This document shows positions 9,007 through 17,545 of a stretch of DNA of 64,000 nt, one piece after another. This stretch comes from Nakamurella aerolata (GTDB lineage Bacteria; Actinomycetota; Actinomycetes; Mycobacteriales; Nakamurellaceae). The notes below the pieces were generated by a model. It was not told the origin of the DNA and did no database searches. It worked only from the letters and a program-made list of their open reading frames with translations. A program made the position numbers and the translations under genes. Location: NCBI RefSeq assembly GCF_013002705.1, contig NZ_JABEND010000010.1, positions 90,370 through 154,369 of the forward strand, written 5' to 3'. How positions within the stretch are numbered: position 1 is the first letter of the stretch; each line of letters opens with the position of its first letter.

Positions 9007-9507
9007 ATGACGTTCCCAGGTGGTGAGACGAACTCGCACGGGTTGCCGATTCCGCCGGACCTGGCCGACGGGCCGGTGATCGTCGGGGTGGACGAGGCGT
9101 CCACCTGCGGGCGGCCGCTGCGCGCCGCGGTGTTCTTGTCGCTGGCGCTGGACCGGCCCCTGCTGCTGGTGCACGTCCGGCGAAGGTCGATGCCGATGAT
9201 CGAGGGATACGTCCCGGTGCCGGAGGAAACTCCGACAGGGGAACGAGTGGCCGACGAGATCGAGGCCGAGCTCGTCGAATCGCTCAAGCAGTCCAACGAC
9301 CTGGCCGGGGTGCGCTGGGAACTGGTCACCACGGTCGGCGATGCCGCCGCCGAGCTGGGCCGGATCGCCGGCGAACGCGACGCCGCCTGCGTGGTGGTCG
9401 GCAAGCGCAACAAGGGGTTTGCCGAGTTGGTGCACCGCATCACCAGCGGCTCGGTGTCGCGCGCGATGGTCGCCGCGAACCGCTGGCCGGTGCTGGTGGT
9501 GCCGTAG
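9007..9507 (+). CDS. Universal stress protein (UspA family)
   Basis: A single Usp domain of 166 aa. It begins with the first strand PVIVGVDEAS and ends with the ATP-binding loop pattern VVGKRNKGFAELVHRITSGSVSRAM (G...G...GS) and the last strand WPVLVVP. ATP-binding Usp proteins in actinobacteria act in hypoxia and stationary-phase adaptation; the role here is inferred. It lies between the DsbA-like gene and rpiB and is probably transcribed with rpiB, which starts 49 nt downstream. Confidence 0.9.
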   Translation: MTFPGGETNSHGLPIPPDLADGPVIVGVDEASTCGRPLRAAVFLSLALDRPLLLVHVRRRSMPMIEGYVPVPEETPTGERVADEIEAELVESLKQSNDLAGVRWELVTTVGDAAAELGRIAGERDAACVVVGKRNKGFAELVHRITSGSVSRAMVAANRWPVLVVP

Positions 9508-9556
9508 CCGGCCGGCTCACTCCGTGGCCGCCGGCCCGGCGTGACAGACTGGCGCT

Positions 9557-10030
9557 ATGCGGGTGTACCTGGGATCCGACCACGCCGGTTTCGAACTGAA
9601 GAAGCACCTGTTGCAGGTGCTGGCCGATGCCGGGCACGAGGTGGTCGACATCGGCCCGTTCGTCTACGACCCGACGGACGACTACCCGCCGTTCTGCATC
9701 GAGACCGGCCGCAGGGTGGTGGCCGACAACGGCAGCCTCGGCATCGTGATCGGCGGCAGCGGCAATGGCGAGCAGATCGCCGCCAACAAGGTCGACGGGG
9801 TGCGCGCCGCACTAGCCTGGACGGTGCAGACGGCGACGCTGGCCCGCCAGCACAACGACGCCAACGTGCTCTCGCTGGGTGCCAGGATGTACTCGATCGA
9901 CGACGCCACCGAGTACGCGCTGGCCTTTGTGAACACGCCGTTCTCGCACGATCCCCGGCACGAGCGGCGGATCGCCATGGTCGCCGACTACGAGGCTGAC
10001 CCCGAGCCCCCGCAACTACCGGCGAGCTGA
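9557..10030 (+). CDS. rpiB: Ribose-5-phosphate isomerase B
   Basis: Interconverts ribose 5-phosphate and ribulose 5-phosphate in the pentose phosphate pathway. 157 aa. It starts with VYLGSDHAGFELKKHL and has VIGGSGNGEQIAANKVDGVRAALAW. The GNGEQ pattern, with Glu where enterobacterial enzymes use Cys as base, is the mycobacterial type. HNDANVLSLGARM is also conserved. The last 15 nt overlap the end of the convergent Arg-rich gene. Confidence 0.95.
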   Translation: MRVYLGSDHAGFELKKHLLQVLADAGHEVVDIGPFVYDPTDDYPPFCIETGRRVVADNGSLGIVIGGSGNGEQIAANKVDGVRAALAWTVQTATLARQHNDANVLSLGARMYSIDDATEYALAFVNTPFSHDPRHERRIAMVADYEADPEPPQLPAS

Positions 10031-10675
10031 CCTGCCCGACTTGCCGCGCCCGTTGCCCGACAGCGGCGCGGGCGGGACGTAGTGCCTGCGCACCAGCACC
10101 ACCTCCGCCTCCGCGGCCGCGAGTTCATCGGCGCTGGGTTGAGCAAACTCCCTGGCGCGCATGGCGTCTGCCGGGCTGACCTGGGTGCCGCGGTGGGCCT
10201 CGAGCCCGCGCGTCTTTCGGTCTGTGCGGCCGGCGCGTGCCGGCCGGCCGGAGCCGGAGTTGCGGTCGGTGCTGGGGTTGCGGTCGGTGTGGTCGGCGTT
10301 GCGGGTTTCGTCTCTGACGCGGGTGTGGGCTGCGGTGCCGGCGCAATCTGCGCTGTCGGCCCGGTCTGCGTTGTCGGGTCGCTCGGGGCGGTTCGGGCGG
10401 TCGGTCCTGACCCGCCGGCGCCTGCTGGCGCGCCGTGCCGGCTGATACGAGGAGTCCGGATGCGCCGGCTGTGACGGTGACTCGGACTGCGCCGGCCGGG
10501 ACTCGTTGTCGGTCAGCGCCGGGGCCGTTACGGTTTGCGCCGGTACGGGTTCAGTCTGCGCTGGTCCGGCTTCGGTCTGCGCCGGGACGGGTGCGGGCGG
10601 ACCGGCAGGACGGCTGGCGGCCCGCCGGCGGCGCCGTCCGCCCCGGTTCTCAGCCGCCGGCTCGTTGGTCGCCAT
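10016..10675 (-). CDS. Arg-rich disordered hypothetical protein
   Basis: About 219 aa, almost wholly low complexity. It starts with a basic stretch (GGRRRRRAASR), then degenerate repeats of the type PAQTE(A/P)GPAQTE, then an Arg/Asp-rich middle (RADSADCAG, RTDRPNRPERP). Only the end, from SPADAMRAREFAQPSADELAAAEAEV to VVLVRRHYVPPAPL, looks like a folded conserved motif. Its conserved look is the reason for accepting the gene. ATG 10675 was chosen; GTG 10687 is an alternative. It overlaps rpiB tail to tail by 15 nt. Function unknown; the charge suggests nucleic-acid or protein scaffolding contacts, which is only a guess. Confidence 0.6.
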   Translation of the reverse strand: MATNEPAAENRGGRRRRRAASRPAGPPAPVPAQTEAGPAQTEPVPAQTVTAPALTDNESRPAQSESPSQPAHPDSSYQPARRASRRRRVRTDRPNRPERPDNADRADSADCAGTAAHTRVRDETRNADHTDRNPSTDRNSGSGRPARAGRTDRKTRGLEAHRGTQVSPADAMRAREFAQPSADELAAAEAEVVLVRRHYVPPAPLSGNGRGKSGRSARR

Positions 10676-10713
10676 CGCGTCGCTGACCGTACCGTCCCAC
10701 CCTGAGCGGGTGG

Positions 10714-11943
10714 TCAGCGCGCCGTCGCGCGGGCGGGAACGGGCGCGCCCTGGCCGATGTCGGCGAGCATCTCGGTGAACCACGGCGTGCTCAGATCGAA
10801 CGGCTTACCGCCGGCAATGCGCTGGAACTCGATGGGGCGCAAGATGTTTCCGCGCTCCTCGTCGTGCCCGATCACGCCCGAGGAGCCGCGCATGGCGCTG
10901 TCGACGGCAAGGTCCGTCATCGATTTGATCAGCCGCAGGTCTTCCGGATTGGCCGGCGCCGAGCGCGAGAAGTAGCCGGACTTCTGCACCATGACCTTTT
11001 CGGCACCGAGCTTTTCGGCGAACTGCTTGGCGAACCAGGCGCCCGGGTTGATGTCGTCCAACCGCACGTGCCCGAACGGGTCGCGGGCCGGGGGCGTACC
11101 CGCCGCCTCCAACTCGCGGACGATGGTGTCCACCCCGGCGCCCTCCGACAAGAAGATGGTGACGTTGCCGACGGTGTCCATGATGTTCTTCAGCCGCGCC
11201 GACTCGGCCCGCAGGTCGAAATCGGCCTCTGGCACGTAGACGGCGTGCACGTCCCAGGCCTGCTTGGACAGCCCAATCTCCGGCAGCCACTGCCTGGTGT
11301 CCAGCCACTTGCGGTAGTCCGCGGCGGTGGCGGCGGTGAGCCACCCGCAGTTGCGGCCCATCACCTCGTGCACGATCAACATCCGGGCGCCGGAGTTGTG
11401 TTCACCGACAATGTTCTGGGCGAACCGCGAGCCCTGCTCGGCTGCGGTCCAGGCGCCCAGCGACTGCTTGATCGGCACCACGTCGTTGTCGATGGTCTTC
11501 GGCAGTCCGACAACGGTGAGCTGATAGTCGTTCTGCGCCAAGTACTTTGCAAGATCGGCTGCGGTGGTGTTGGTGTCGTCGCCGCCGATGGTGTGCAACA
11601 CGTCGACGCCGTCGGCGGTGAGCCGGTCGGCGGCCACCTTGAGCGGATCGTCGCCCTCGTTCACCAGTCCGCGCTTGATCAGGTCTTTGACGTTGGTCAG
11701 CTTGACCCTTGAGTTGCCGATGGGGGAGCCGCCGTAGCTGTGCAGCAGACCGGCTTTCGCCCGGATCTCGGGAGTGACGGTGATCGAATCGCCGGACAGC
11801 AGACCCTGATAGCCGTGCTTGTACGCGATGATCTCGACGTCTGGGGCCAGCTCGGTGTAGCGCTCGATGAGCCCCCCGACGGCCGACGACAGACACGGTG
11901 CGAATCCGCCCGCGGTGAGCAGGGCGACCTTCCTGATAGCCAT
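10714..11943 (-). CDS. pfp: Pyrophosphate-dependent 6-phosphofructokinase
   Basis: Phosphorylates fructose 6-phosphate reversibly, using PPi rather than ATP. 409 aa. Motifs: TAGGFAPCLSSAVGG (phosphate loop), TIGGDDTNTTAADLA (GGDD; the second Asp marks PPi enzymes where ATP enzymes have GGDGS), GLPKTIDNDV (catalytic PKTIDND) and HEVMGRNCGWLTAATA. The ATG at 11943 starts exactly at MAIRKVALLTAGG; the open frame further upstream is not conserved. A reversible PPi-PFK lets glycolysis and gluconeogenesis share this step, which fits with pyc elsewhere in the window. Confidence 0.93.
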   Translation of the reverse strand: MAIRKVALLTAGGFAPCLSSAVGGLIERYTELAPDVEIIAYKHGYQGLLSGDSITVTPEIRAKAGLLHSYGGSPIGNSRVKLTNVKDLIKRGLVNEGDDPLKVAADRLTADGVDVLHTIGGDDTNTTAADLAKYLAQNDYQLTVVGLPKTIDNDVVPIKQSLGAWTAAEQGSRFAQNIVGEHNSGARMLIVHEVMGRNCGWLTAATAADYRKWLDTRQWLPEIGLSKQAWDVHAVYVPEADFDLRAESARLKNIMDTVGNVTIFLSEGAGVDTIVRELEAAGTPPARDPFGHVRLDDINPGAWFAKQFAEKLGAEKVMVQKSGYFSRSAPANPEDLRLIKSMTDLAVDSAMRGSSGVIGHDEERGNILRPIEFQRIAGGKPFDLSTPWFTEMLADIGQGAPVPARATAR

Positions 11944-12044
11944 GCCGGAAAGCCTATCGAGAGCGCTTTCGCCGGCTGAGCCCGCACCGCGGTGCCCGGC
12001 CGAGCCCGCGCCTGGCTTGATCGAGCGCCGGTGCCGGCGGGCGC

Positions 12045-12691
12045 TCAGCCTTCGTCGTCCGGCAACAGATGCCCACGCACGGGTGTGATGCCGAAGTTGT
12101 CGAGCTCGACTCGACCGCCCAGCGCGACGGGGAGGGTCAGGCCGTAGTACGTGTCGGCCCGCAACGTTCCGTATCGACGGCGCAGCCGCTTGAACAACGG
12201 TTTCTTCTTCCCGTCGATGACGTCGAATTGCTTCGGCCGGGCGAGGATCGTGGGTTCCACCGGCAGGGTGGGCAGGCCGTTGGCGACGTCGCGGGAGTAG
12301 TCGGCTCCGGTGATCCAGTGATACATCGGGTCGATGGCGATCGCGACCCCGTGTGTGGGTGACCAACAGCGCATCTCGCCGAACGCCGTGCGCAACCACG
12401 GGTGGTACGGCCCGGTCAGCAGGGCCGGGTCCAGCCGGGGCGACAGCACCGTGCAGAGCGGAAGTTGCGCGCCGGCGACCGCCGTCCACTCCGCCGGATC
12501 GGTGAACCAGGCCAGCCCGTCACCGAAGCTGCGAAACCGACCTGTTCCCACCAGGTGAGCACGATGTCGGGCAGTCTGCCGCGCCAGGTATCGAAGGTCT
12601 CCGCCGGGACCGGCGGACCCGGCTCGACCGAACCCATCTCTTCGACGAACATCTGCAGCAACTCATCGGTGATCTCCGGGTGCTCGGCCAC
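12045..12691 (-). pseudogene. GAD-like/DUF1851-type gene with a 1-nt frameshift
   Basis: Two overlapping frames together make one GAD-like protein. The upstream frame from GTG 12691 gives EHPEITDELLQMFVEEMG, then AETFDTWRGRLPDIVLTWWE, and reaches QVGF. The family then expects a GFGDGL-type segment, which appears in the other frame as RSFGDGLAWFTDPAEW and continues to the stop at 12045 (ending GHLLPDDEG). The shift lies near 12538-12546, at a TTTC where one extra C would restore the frame. GAD-like/DUF1851 domains occur in T6SS immunity proteins and stand-alone proteins. Either a true disruption or a sequencing error is possible; the downstream frame alone has an ATG at 12551. Confidence 0.65.
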
Positions 12692-12882
12692 GCTTGACCA
12701 CGTTAGTGAGGTTCGGCTCGCCGGGACGCGCTCGCGCAGGTTCTGGCACGACGCACACCCGCTGCCTGTCGGTAGCTGTGCGCAGTGCCGAAAGGTGCGC
12801 GATCGGGATGGCGCGCGGCCGCACCGTGATGGTGAGCTGCCGTCCGTAGCAGTCATCTGCGCAGTGAACCTTCAAACCCGTC

Positions 12883-12958
12883 GATCACAACCGTTTCGGT
12901 ACGTCACAACCGCTGCAGCAGGCTGGAACGGTTGTGACGTACTGGAATGGTTGTGATC
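12883..12958. repeat. 76-bp interspersed palindrome, copy 1
   Basis: Arms of about 30 nt: the left arm begins GATCACAACCGTTTCGGTAC and the right arm ends ACGTACTGGAATGGTTGTGATC. They pair with about four mismatches around a loop containing CTGCAGCAGG. Each arm holds two CACAACC motifs. The same 76-nt unit recurs at 13098 and 17470. Confidence 0.9.
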
Positions 12959-13097
12959 GCGGGTGGGGGCCGGCTCGATGAGCGGGGACGGGGTGCGCTC
13001 CGCGTTGTGGCGGTGCTCCCAGTTCGTCGGGTGCTCACACCTCGTTGCTGTGCCTAATCGAGCGTGCGGATTTCGCCGGCTCGCTCTGCTCCTGGCC

Positions 13098-13173
13098 GAT
13101 CACAACAGTTTTGGTACGTCACAACCGCTGCAGCAGGCTAGACCGGTTGTGACGTACTGGAATGGTTGTGATC
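13098..13173. repeat. 76-bp interspersed palindrome, copy 2
   Basis: Same length and structure as copy 1 with a few substitutions (GATCACAACAGTTTTGGTAC at the left end; loop CTGCAGCAGGCTAGA). It lies 215 nt from copy 1 in the same orientation. Confidence 0.9.
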
Positions 13174-13457
13174 GCGGGTGGGGCCGGTTCATCGGTGAAC
13201 GGGTCGGGGTGCTCCCCACCTCGTCGCTGCGCTCCTCGGCAGGGCCCGGGATTTGCGCCGGATCGCTTCGCTCTCGGCGTTCAAATCCTGGCTGTCGCCG
13301 GAAATCGCACGTGGGGCCCGCGAACAGCGTGCGGGCGCCACTTGCGATGTGTCGGGGTGCGCCCTTCTCCGGTCCGCTGGCGCGTCCCGGAGTGGGGTCC
13401 CGCATCAGTCACCCCGACAAACAGGCCCGAGACCGCAAGCGGCCCCGGGCCGATTTG

Positions 13458-13531
13458 TCGGGGTGACAGGATTTGAACCTGCGACATCCTGCTCCCAAAG
13501 CAGGCGCGCTACCAAGCTGCGCTACACCCCG
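13458..13531 (-). tRNA. tRNA-Pro (anticodon TGG)
   Basis: On the minus strand the 7-bp acceptor CGGGGTG pairs with CACCCCG. The D arm is GCGCAGCTTGGTAGCGC, the anticodon stem-loop CCTGCTTTGGGAGCAGG shows TGG, and the T arm is GCAGGTTCAAATCCTGT. The discriminator is A. CCA is not encoded. Confidence 0.97.
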
Positions 13532-13600
13532 TCGCGCCGAGAGGCTGGGCCAGTGGGCCCGGCCGGTCAGGCTACGATGGATCCGCACCAAAGGTGCAGC

Positions 13601-13674
13601 GCGGATGTAGCTCAATGGTAGAGCCTCAGTCTTCCAAACTGATGACGCGGGTTCGATTCCCGTCATCCGCTCCA
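13601..13674 (+). tRNA. tRNA-Gly (anticodon TCC), CCA encoded
   Basis: The acceptor GCGGATG pairs with CATCCGC. The D arm GCTCAATGGTAGAGC, anticodon loop CTTCCAA (TCC) and T arm CGGGTTCGATTCCCG are all canonical. The discriminator T is followed by encoded CCA at 13672-13674. It lies 69 nt from the divergent tRNA-Pro. Confidence 0.97.
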
Positions 13675-13725
13675 ATGTCGTCCGCTCCAATGTCGTCCGC
13701 TCCAATGTCGATGGCTCCACTGTCG
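13666..13725 (+). repeat. 15-nt tandem repeat starting inside the tRNA-Gly 3' end
   Basis: TCCGCTCCAATGTCG occurs at 13666, 13681 and 13696, and a degenerate fourth copy (ATGGCTCCACTGTCG) at 13711. The first copy includes the last nine bases of the tRNA with its CCA, so the tRNA 3' terminus is repeated in tandem. Confidence 0.9.
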
Positions 13726-14161
13726 ACAGTCGCGACACGGCCGGCCGCTCCACTCCGACGGGACCACGCTGGTGTTCGCACGGCCCCACGGCGCTTCCAC
13801 TCCACGGCGCTCCCGCTGCATCGGCGCTCCGCACACCATGACGCCCCGGTCGCACCCCGCTGCGCCCGCGAGCCGGATCGCAGCGACACCAGCCGAGGCA
13901 CGGCCGCAACGTCCGTCGGCAATCCCGGGCCGATCGGAGGCGAGCTTCCGTAGCGCCGGGTGCACGGTGACCGTGTCCGACGCGCGCCTGCCGCTGCCCT
14001 TAGAATCGCTGTCGCGGCTTGTCACGGCCTTGAACGCCGGTGGTCGGCGAGTCGCGCGTTCTGTCGGCGCCGCCGCTACGGTGGGCCGATTCGCCGCGCC
14101 ACCACCTGCATGCCACCAGCTCGCTGTCGCATGCCAACCACTGTGTGAGGAGTTTCCCAGC
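13726..14161. other. Leader region of tig, no gene seen
   Basis: About 435 nt between the tRNA-Gly repeats and tig. The reading frame of tig is open back to 13772, but the upstream codons show no conserved protein. The only clear element is the GAGGAG ribosome site at 14147-14152. The tig promoter presumably lies here; I could not place it. Confidence 0.5.
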
Positions 14162-15718
14162 GTGAAGAGCACCGTCGAGCAGTTGAACCCGACCCGGGTG
14201 AAGCTCACCGTCGAGGTCCCGTTCTCCGAGCTCGACAGCCAATTCGATGCCGCCTACAAGGCTCTGGCCGGGCAGGTGAACATCCCGGGCTTCCGCAAGG
14301 GCAAGGTGCCGCCGAAGATCCTGGAGTCGCGGGTCGGTCGCGGCACCATCCTGTCCGAGGTGGTCAACGAGGCCATCCCGGCCAAGTACAGCGAGGCCGT
14401 TGAGGAGAACGACCTCACCCCGCTGGGCCAGCCGGAGATCGAGGTCACCAAGCTGGAGGACCGCGACACCCTTGAGTTCACCGCCGAGGTCGAGGTGCGT
14501 CCGGAGATCACGTTGCCGGCGGTCGGTGAGATCAAGGTGACCGTCGACGACCAACCCGTCGATGACGACGCCGTCGACGCCGAGCTGGACGCGCTGCGCG
14601 GCCGGTTCGCCGCCAGCAACCCGGTCGAGCGGGCGGCCAAGGACGGCGACGCCGTCACCATCGATCTGTCGGCCAGCGTCGGCGGCGAGGACATCCCCGA
14701 GGCCAAGGCCGACGGCCTCACCTACGTGGTTGGCGCCGGTGATCTGGTGGACGGGATCGACGAGGCCATCACCGGACTGTCCGCCGGCGAGAGCAAGACC
14801 TTCACCAGCAAGCTGGTGGCCGGGCCGCACGCCGGCAAGGACGCCGAGATCACCGTCGCTGTGCAGCAGGTGTCGGAGCGGACGCTGCCCGAGCTCGACG
14901 ACGATTTCGCGCAGCTTGCCAGCGAGTTCGACACCGTCGACGAGCTGCGCGCGCAGACCCGCGAGCAGCTGGAACGTCAGGCCGAAGTGACCCGCGGCAT
15001 GCAGGCAAGGGACAAGGTGCTCGAGGCGATGCTGGACATCACCGAGGTGCCGTTGCCCGAGGGTGCGCTGAAGGCCGAGATGGACGCGCGGGCGCACGAC
15101 GCCGTGCACACCTTCGATCACGACGAGGCCCGGCTCAACGAGTTCATCGAGTCGCAGGGGCAGACTCGCGAAGAGTTCGACGCCGAAATGCGTTCCAACG
15201 CAGAGCGTTCGGTGAAAACCCAGCTGCTGCTGGACGCCCTGGCCGAGGAGCAGGGCGTCGGCGTCAGCCAGGAAGAGTTCACCCAGCGGGTGCTGTACGA
15301 CGCGCAGCGTTTCGGCATGTCGCCGGACGACTACTTCCAGGCGGTGCAGCAGAACAACCAGCTCGGCGCGATCTTCGCCGATGTTCGCCGGGGCAAGGCC
15401 CTGGCCGGCGTCGTCGGGCAGGCCACCGTTGTTGACCAGGCCGGTAACGAGCTGGACGTCGACGAGCTCTTCGGGGTGACGCCGGACGATGCCGAGGCCG
15501 CGGCCGCCGATGCTGCTGCGATGGCGGCCGTCGACGCCTACAGCTCGGGCGTCGACGCTGAAGACGCTGAAGACGCTGACGACGCTGAGGACGCCGAAGA
15601 CGCTGAGGACGCCGAAGAGGCTGCGCCCGGCGACGGTTCGGACAGCGCCGAGGCCGGCACCGGCGCAGACACCAAGGCCGACAGCGCCGACACCGGCAAG
15701 AACACCGCAGGCAGCTGA
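14162..15718 (+). CDS. tig: Trigger factor (ribosome-bound chaperone, PPIase)
   Basis: Binds nascent chains at the ribosome exit. 518 aa. The N-terminal ribosome-binding domain has the signature GFRKGKVPPKILE, the FKBP-type domain follows (KDGDAVTIDLSASVGGEDI), then the C-terminal helical chaperone domain. The last ~50 residues are an acidic tail of near-repeats (AEDAEDADDAEDAEDAED), longer than in most homologues, coded by an imperfect GA(A/G)GACGC-type repeat near 15555-15625. GTG 14162 was chosen because GAGGAG lies nine bases upstream and the family begins with MKSTVEQLNPTRVKL. The clpP operon follows, as in mycobacteria. Confidence 0.96.
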   Translation: MKSTVEQLNPTRVKLTVEVPFSELDSQFDAAYKALAGQVNIPGFRKGKVPPKILESRVGRGTILSEVVNEAIPAKYSEAVEENDLTPLGQPEIEVTKLEDRDTLEFTAEVEVRPEITLPAVGEIKVTVDDQPVDDDAVDAELDALRGRFAASNPVERAAKDGDAVTIDLSASVGGEDIPEAKADGLTYVVGAGDLVDGIDEAITGLSAGESKTFTSKLVAGPHAGKDAEITVAVQQVSERTLPELDDDFAQLASEFDTVDELRAQTREQLERQAEVTRGMQARDKVLEAMLDITEVPLPEGALKAEMDARAHDAVHTFDHDEARLNEFIESQGQTREEFDAEMRSNAERSVKTQLLLDALAEEQGVGVSQEEFTQRVLYDAQRFGMSPDDYFQAVQQNNQLGAIFADVRRGKALAGVVGQATVVDQAGNELDVDELFGVTPDDAEAAAADAAAMAAVDAYSSGVDAEDAEDADDAEDAEDAEDAEEAAPGDGSDSAEAGTGADTKADSADTGKNTAGS

Positions 15719-15732
15719 CCACCCGACCCGGC

Positions 15733-15776
15733 GCCGGGACGGGCCCCGCTCACGCCGTGAGCGAAACCGTCCCGGC
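15733..15776 (+). terminator. Hairpin terminator after tig
   Basis: GCCGGGACGG (15733-15742) pairs with CCGTCCCGGC (15767-15776), and GCTCACG/CGTGAGC strengthens the inner stem. It begins 15 nt after the tig stop. No U-run. Confidence 0.75.
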
Positions 15777-15930
15777 CCGGGCATGGTGAGCGCGGTCCCG
15801 TCGTTACTGTCGAAAAGCAAGGGGCAGCACCACGTCCGTCCTGCAGCAACAGGCGAACGCGTCCTGCCGAAAGGACCGGCTGCTAAGGCTGTACCGCCGC
15901 GGTAGGCGAGTGGACCACCCCTTGAAGACG

Positions 15931-15970
15931 AGAAGTGCCCAGAGCTAGCCAGAAGTACCCAGAGCTACAA
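15931..15970 (+). repeat. 20-nt direct repeat in the clpP1 leader
   Basis: AGAAGTGCCCAGAGCTAGCC is followed directly by AGAAGTACCCAGAGCTACAA. The pair sits just upstream of the clpP1 GTG and overlaps its AAGGAG ribosome site. It could be a regulatory element or a chance duplication. Confidence 0.7.
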
Positions 15971-15979
15971 GGAGCAGAT

Positions 15980-16657
15980 GTGACCCACCGTTCTGCCGGC
16001 CACCCGCTGGCCGCCGTGGAGCAAGCCGCACCGGAGATCTTGCCCGCCGTGATGCGCGGCACCCCGGGGCTCAACCTGTCCGACTCGGTGTCCGAACGGC
16101 TGCTGCGGGAACGCATCATTCTGCTTGGCTCAGAGGTGCGCGACACCAACGCGAACGAGATCGTCAGTCAGCTGCTGCTGCTCGCCGCCGAGGATCCGGA
16201 GAAGGACATCACCTTCTACATCAACTCGCCCGGCGGCAGTGTCACGGCCGGCATGGCCATCTACGACACCATGCAGCTGATCGAGCCGGACGTCGCCACC
16301 ACCGCGATGGGCCTGGCCGCGTCGATGGGGCAGTTCCTGTTGACCGCCGGCGCCCCCGGAAAGCGCTCGGCGCTGCCGCACGCGCGGATCCTGATGCATC
16401 AGCCGTCCGCCGGTGTCGGCGGAACCGCAGCCGACATCGCGATCCAGGCCGACATGCTGACCAACTCCAAGAAGGAGATGGCCGAGCTGATCTCGCAGCA
16501 CACCGGGCAGCCGGTGGATCGGATCATCGCCGACTCCGACCGGGACCGCTGGTTCACCGCTGAGGAAGCGAAGGACTACGGCTTCATCGACCGGGTGGTC
16601 AGCCGTGCCTCGCAGGCGCCCAGCGAAACCGCCGAGACGGCGACCGAGAAGAAGTAA
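15980..16657 (+). CDS. clpP1: ClpP1 protease subunit
   Basis: Serine protease subunit of the Clp machine. 225 aa. The catalytic Ser is in [11 protein letters not shown], the His in ILMHQPSAG, and the substrate region has [12 protein letters not shown]. ClpP1 and ClpP2 form mixed double rings in actinobacteria. GTG 15980 was chosen because AAGGAG lies five bases upstream. The conserved part begins at [20 protein letters not shown]. An Ala/Thr/Glu-rich tail extends the C-terminus. clpP2 starts 14 nt downstream, so the two are co-transcribed. Confidence 0.95.
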   Translation: MTHRSAGHPLAAVEQAAPEILPAVMRGTPGLNLSDSVSERLLRERIILLGSEVRDTNANEIVSQLLLLAAEDPEKDITFYINSPGGSVTAGMAIYDTMQLIEPDVATTAMGLAASMGQFLLTAGAPGKRSALPHARILMHQPSAGVGGTAADIAIQADMLTNSKKEMAELISQHTGQPVDRIIADSDRDRWFTAEEAKDYGFIDRVVSRASQAPSETAETATEKK

Positions 16658-16671
16658 TACGAGGAAACCTT

Positions 16672-17343
16672 ATGTCTAACAACGGATATCCCACCGGCGC
16701 CGCGCACGGTCACGCCTTCGACCGCTCGCTGGCCGCGCCGCAGGCCCGCTACATCCTGCCGTCGTTCGTCGAGCGCACCAACTACGGGGTCAAGGAGTCG
16801 AACCCGTACAACAAGCTGTTCGAGGAGCGCATCATCTTCCTCGGCGTGCAGATCGACGACGCGTCCGCCAACGACGTGATGGCCCAGCTGCTCACGCTGG
16901 AGTCCACCGACCCGGACCGCGAGATCATCATGTACATCAACTCGCCGGGTGGTTCGTTCACCTCGATGACGGCGATCTACGACACCATGCAGTACGTGCG
17001 CCCGCACGTCCGCACGGTGTGCCTGGGCCAGGCCGCGTCGGCCGCCGCGGTGTTGCTGGCCGCCGGCTCGCCGGGCAAGCGGATGGCGCTGCCGAACTCG
17101 CGGATCCTGATCCACCAGCCGGCCACCGAGGGTGTCTACGGGCAGGTGTCCGACCTGGAGATCCAGGCCCAGGAGATCCAGCGGGTCCGCACCACCCTCG
17201 AGGAGATGCTGTCGCGGCACTCCAACCGGACCGCCGAGCAGGTGCGCACCGACATCGACCGCGACAAGATCCTCACCGCGCAGGAGGCCAAGGAGTACGG
17301 CCTCATCGACGACGTGCTGCCGTACCGCAAGATCGAGAACTGA
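16672..17343 (+). CDS. clpP2: ClpP2 protease subunit
   Basis: Partner of ClpP1. 223 aa. It has [20 protein letters not shown], catalytic Ser in [15 protein letters not shown], His in [10 protein letters not shown] and the handle helix [19 protein letters not shown]. The N-terminal [31 protein letters not shown] is typical of actinobacterial ClpP2. ATG 16672 follows GAGGAAACCTT. The stop is followed by a repeat-rich gap of more than 600 nt, so clpX is separated. Confidence 0.95.
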   Translation: MSNNGYPTGAAHGHAFDRSLAAPQARYILPSFVERTNYGVKESNPYNKLFEERIIFLGVQIDDASANDVMAQLLTLESTDPDREIIMYINSPGGSFTSMTAIYDTMQYVRPHVRTVCLGQAASAAAVLLAAGSPGKRMALPNSRILIHQPATEGVYGQVSDLEIQAQEIQRVRTTLEEMLSRHSNRTAEQVRTDIDRDKILTAQEAKEYGLIDDVLPYRKIEN

Positions 17344-17346
17344 CCT

Positions 17347-17469
17347 CGAGCCGGCAAGAACAAGCCGGTCGAGCACAAGCCGGCCAAGCACGAGTCGGCA
17401 AGCGCAAGTCGTCAAGCACGAGCCGTCAAGCACGAGCCGTCAAGCGCAAGCCAGCAAGCACAAGCCGTC
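17347..17469 (+). repeat. Imperfect 15-nt tandem repeats after clpP2
   Basis: About eight degenerate copies of a 15-nt unit close to AAGCACGAGCCGTCA run from just after the clpP2 stop to the 76-bp palindrome copy 3. The unit length is divisible by three, but the frame is already closed. Confidence 0.8.
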
Positions 17470-17545
17470 GATCACAACCCTTTCGGTACGTCACAACCGC
17501 TGCAGCAGGCTGGAACGGTTGTGACGTACTGGAACGGTTGTGCTC
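17470..17545. repeat. 76-bp interspersed palindrome, copy 3
   Basis: The same 76-nt palindrome as at 12883 and 13098. It begins GATCACAACCCTTTCGGTAC and ends GGTTGTGCTC, so the outer GATC has drifted to GCTC at the right end. It lies between clpP2 and clpX. Confidence 0.9.

Larger units (their letters stand above)
12692..13457. other. Intergenic stretch without a gene, carrying duplicated repeats
   Basis: No credible gene is present; the open frames are random. The stretch contains two 76-bp palindromes (listed separately). The sequence after each palindrome is also similar (GCGGGTGGGG, then GGTGCTCCC, TCGTTGCTGTGC/TCGTCGCTGCGC, GGATTTCGCCGG/GGATTTGCGCCGG), so a unit of roughly 200 nt seems to be tandemly duplicated from 12883 to about 13290. 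Confidence 0.7.

Noticed and set aside
13772..14161. N-terminal extension of trigger factor by 130 codons
   Set aside because: No conservation upstream of the GTG at 14162, which has a good GAGGAG site and begins the family sequence.
14000..15820. Long minus-strand frame (606 codons) opposite tig
   Set aside because: Antisense shadow of trigger factor; no motif and no ribosome site.
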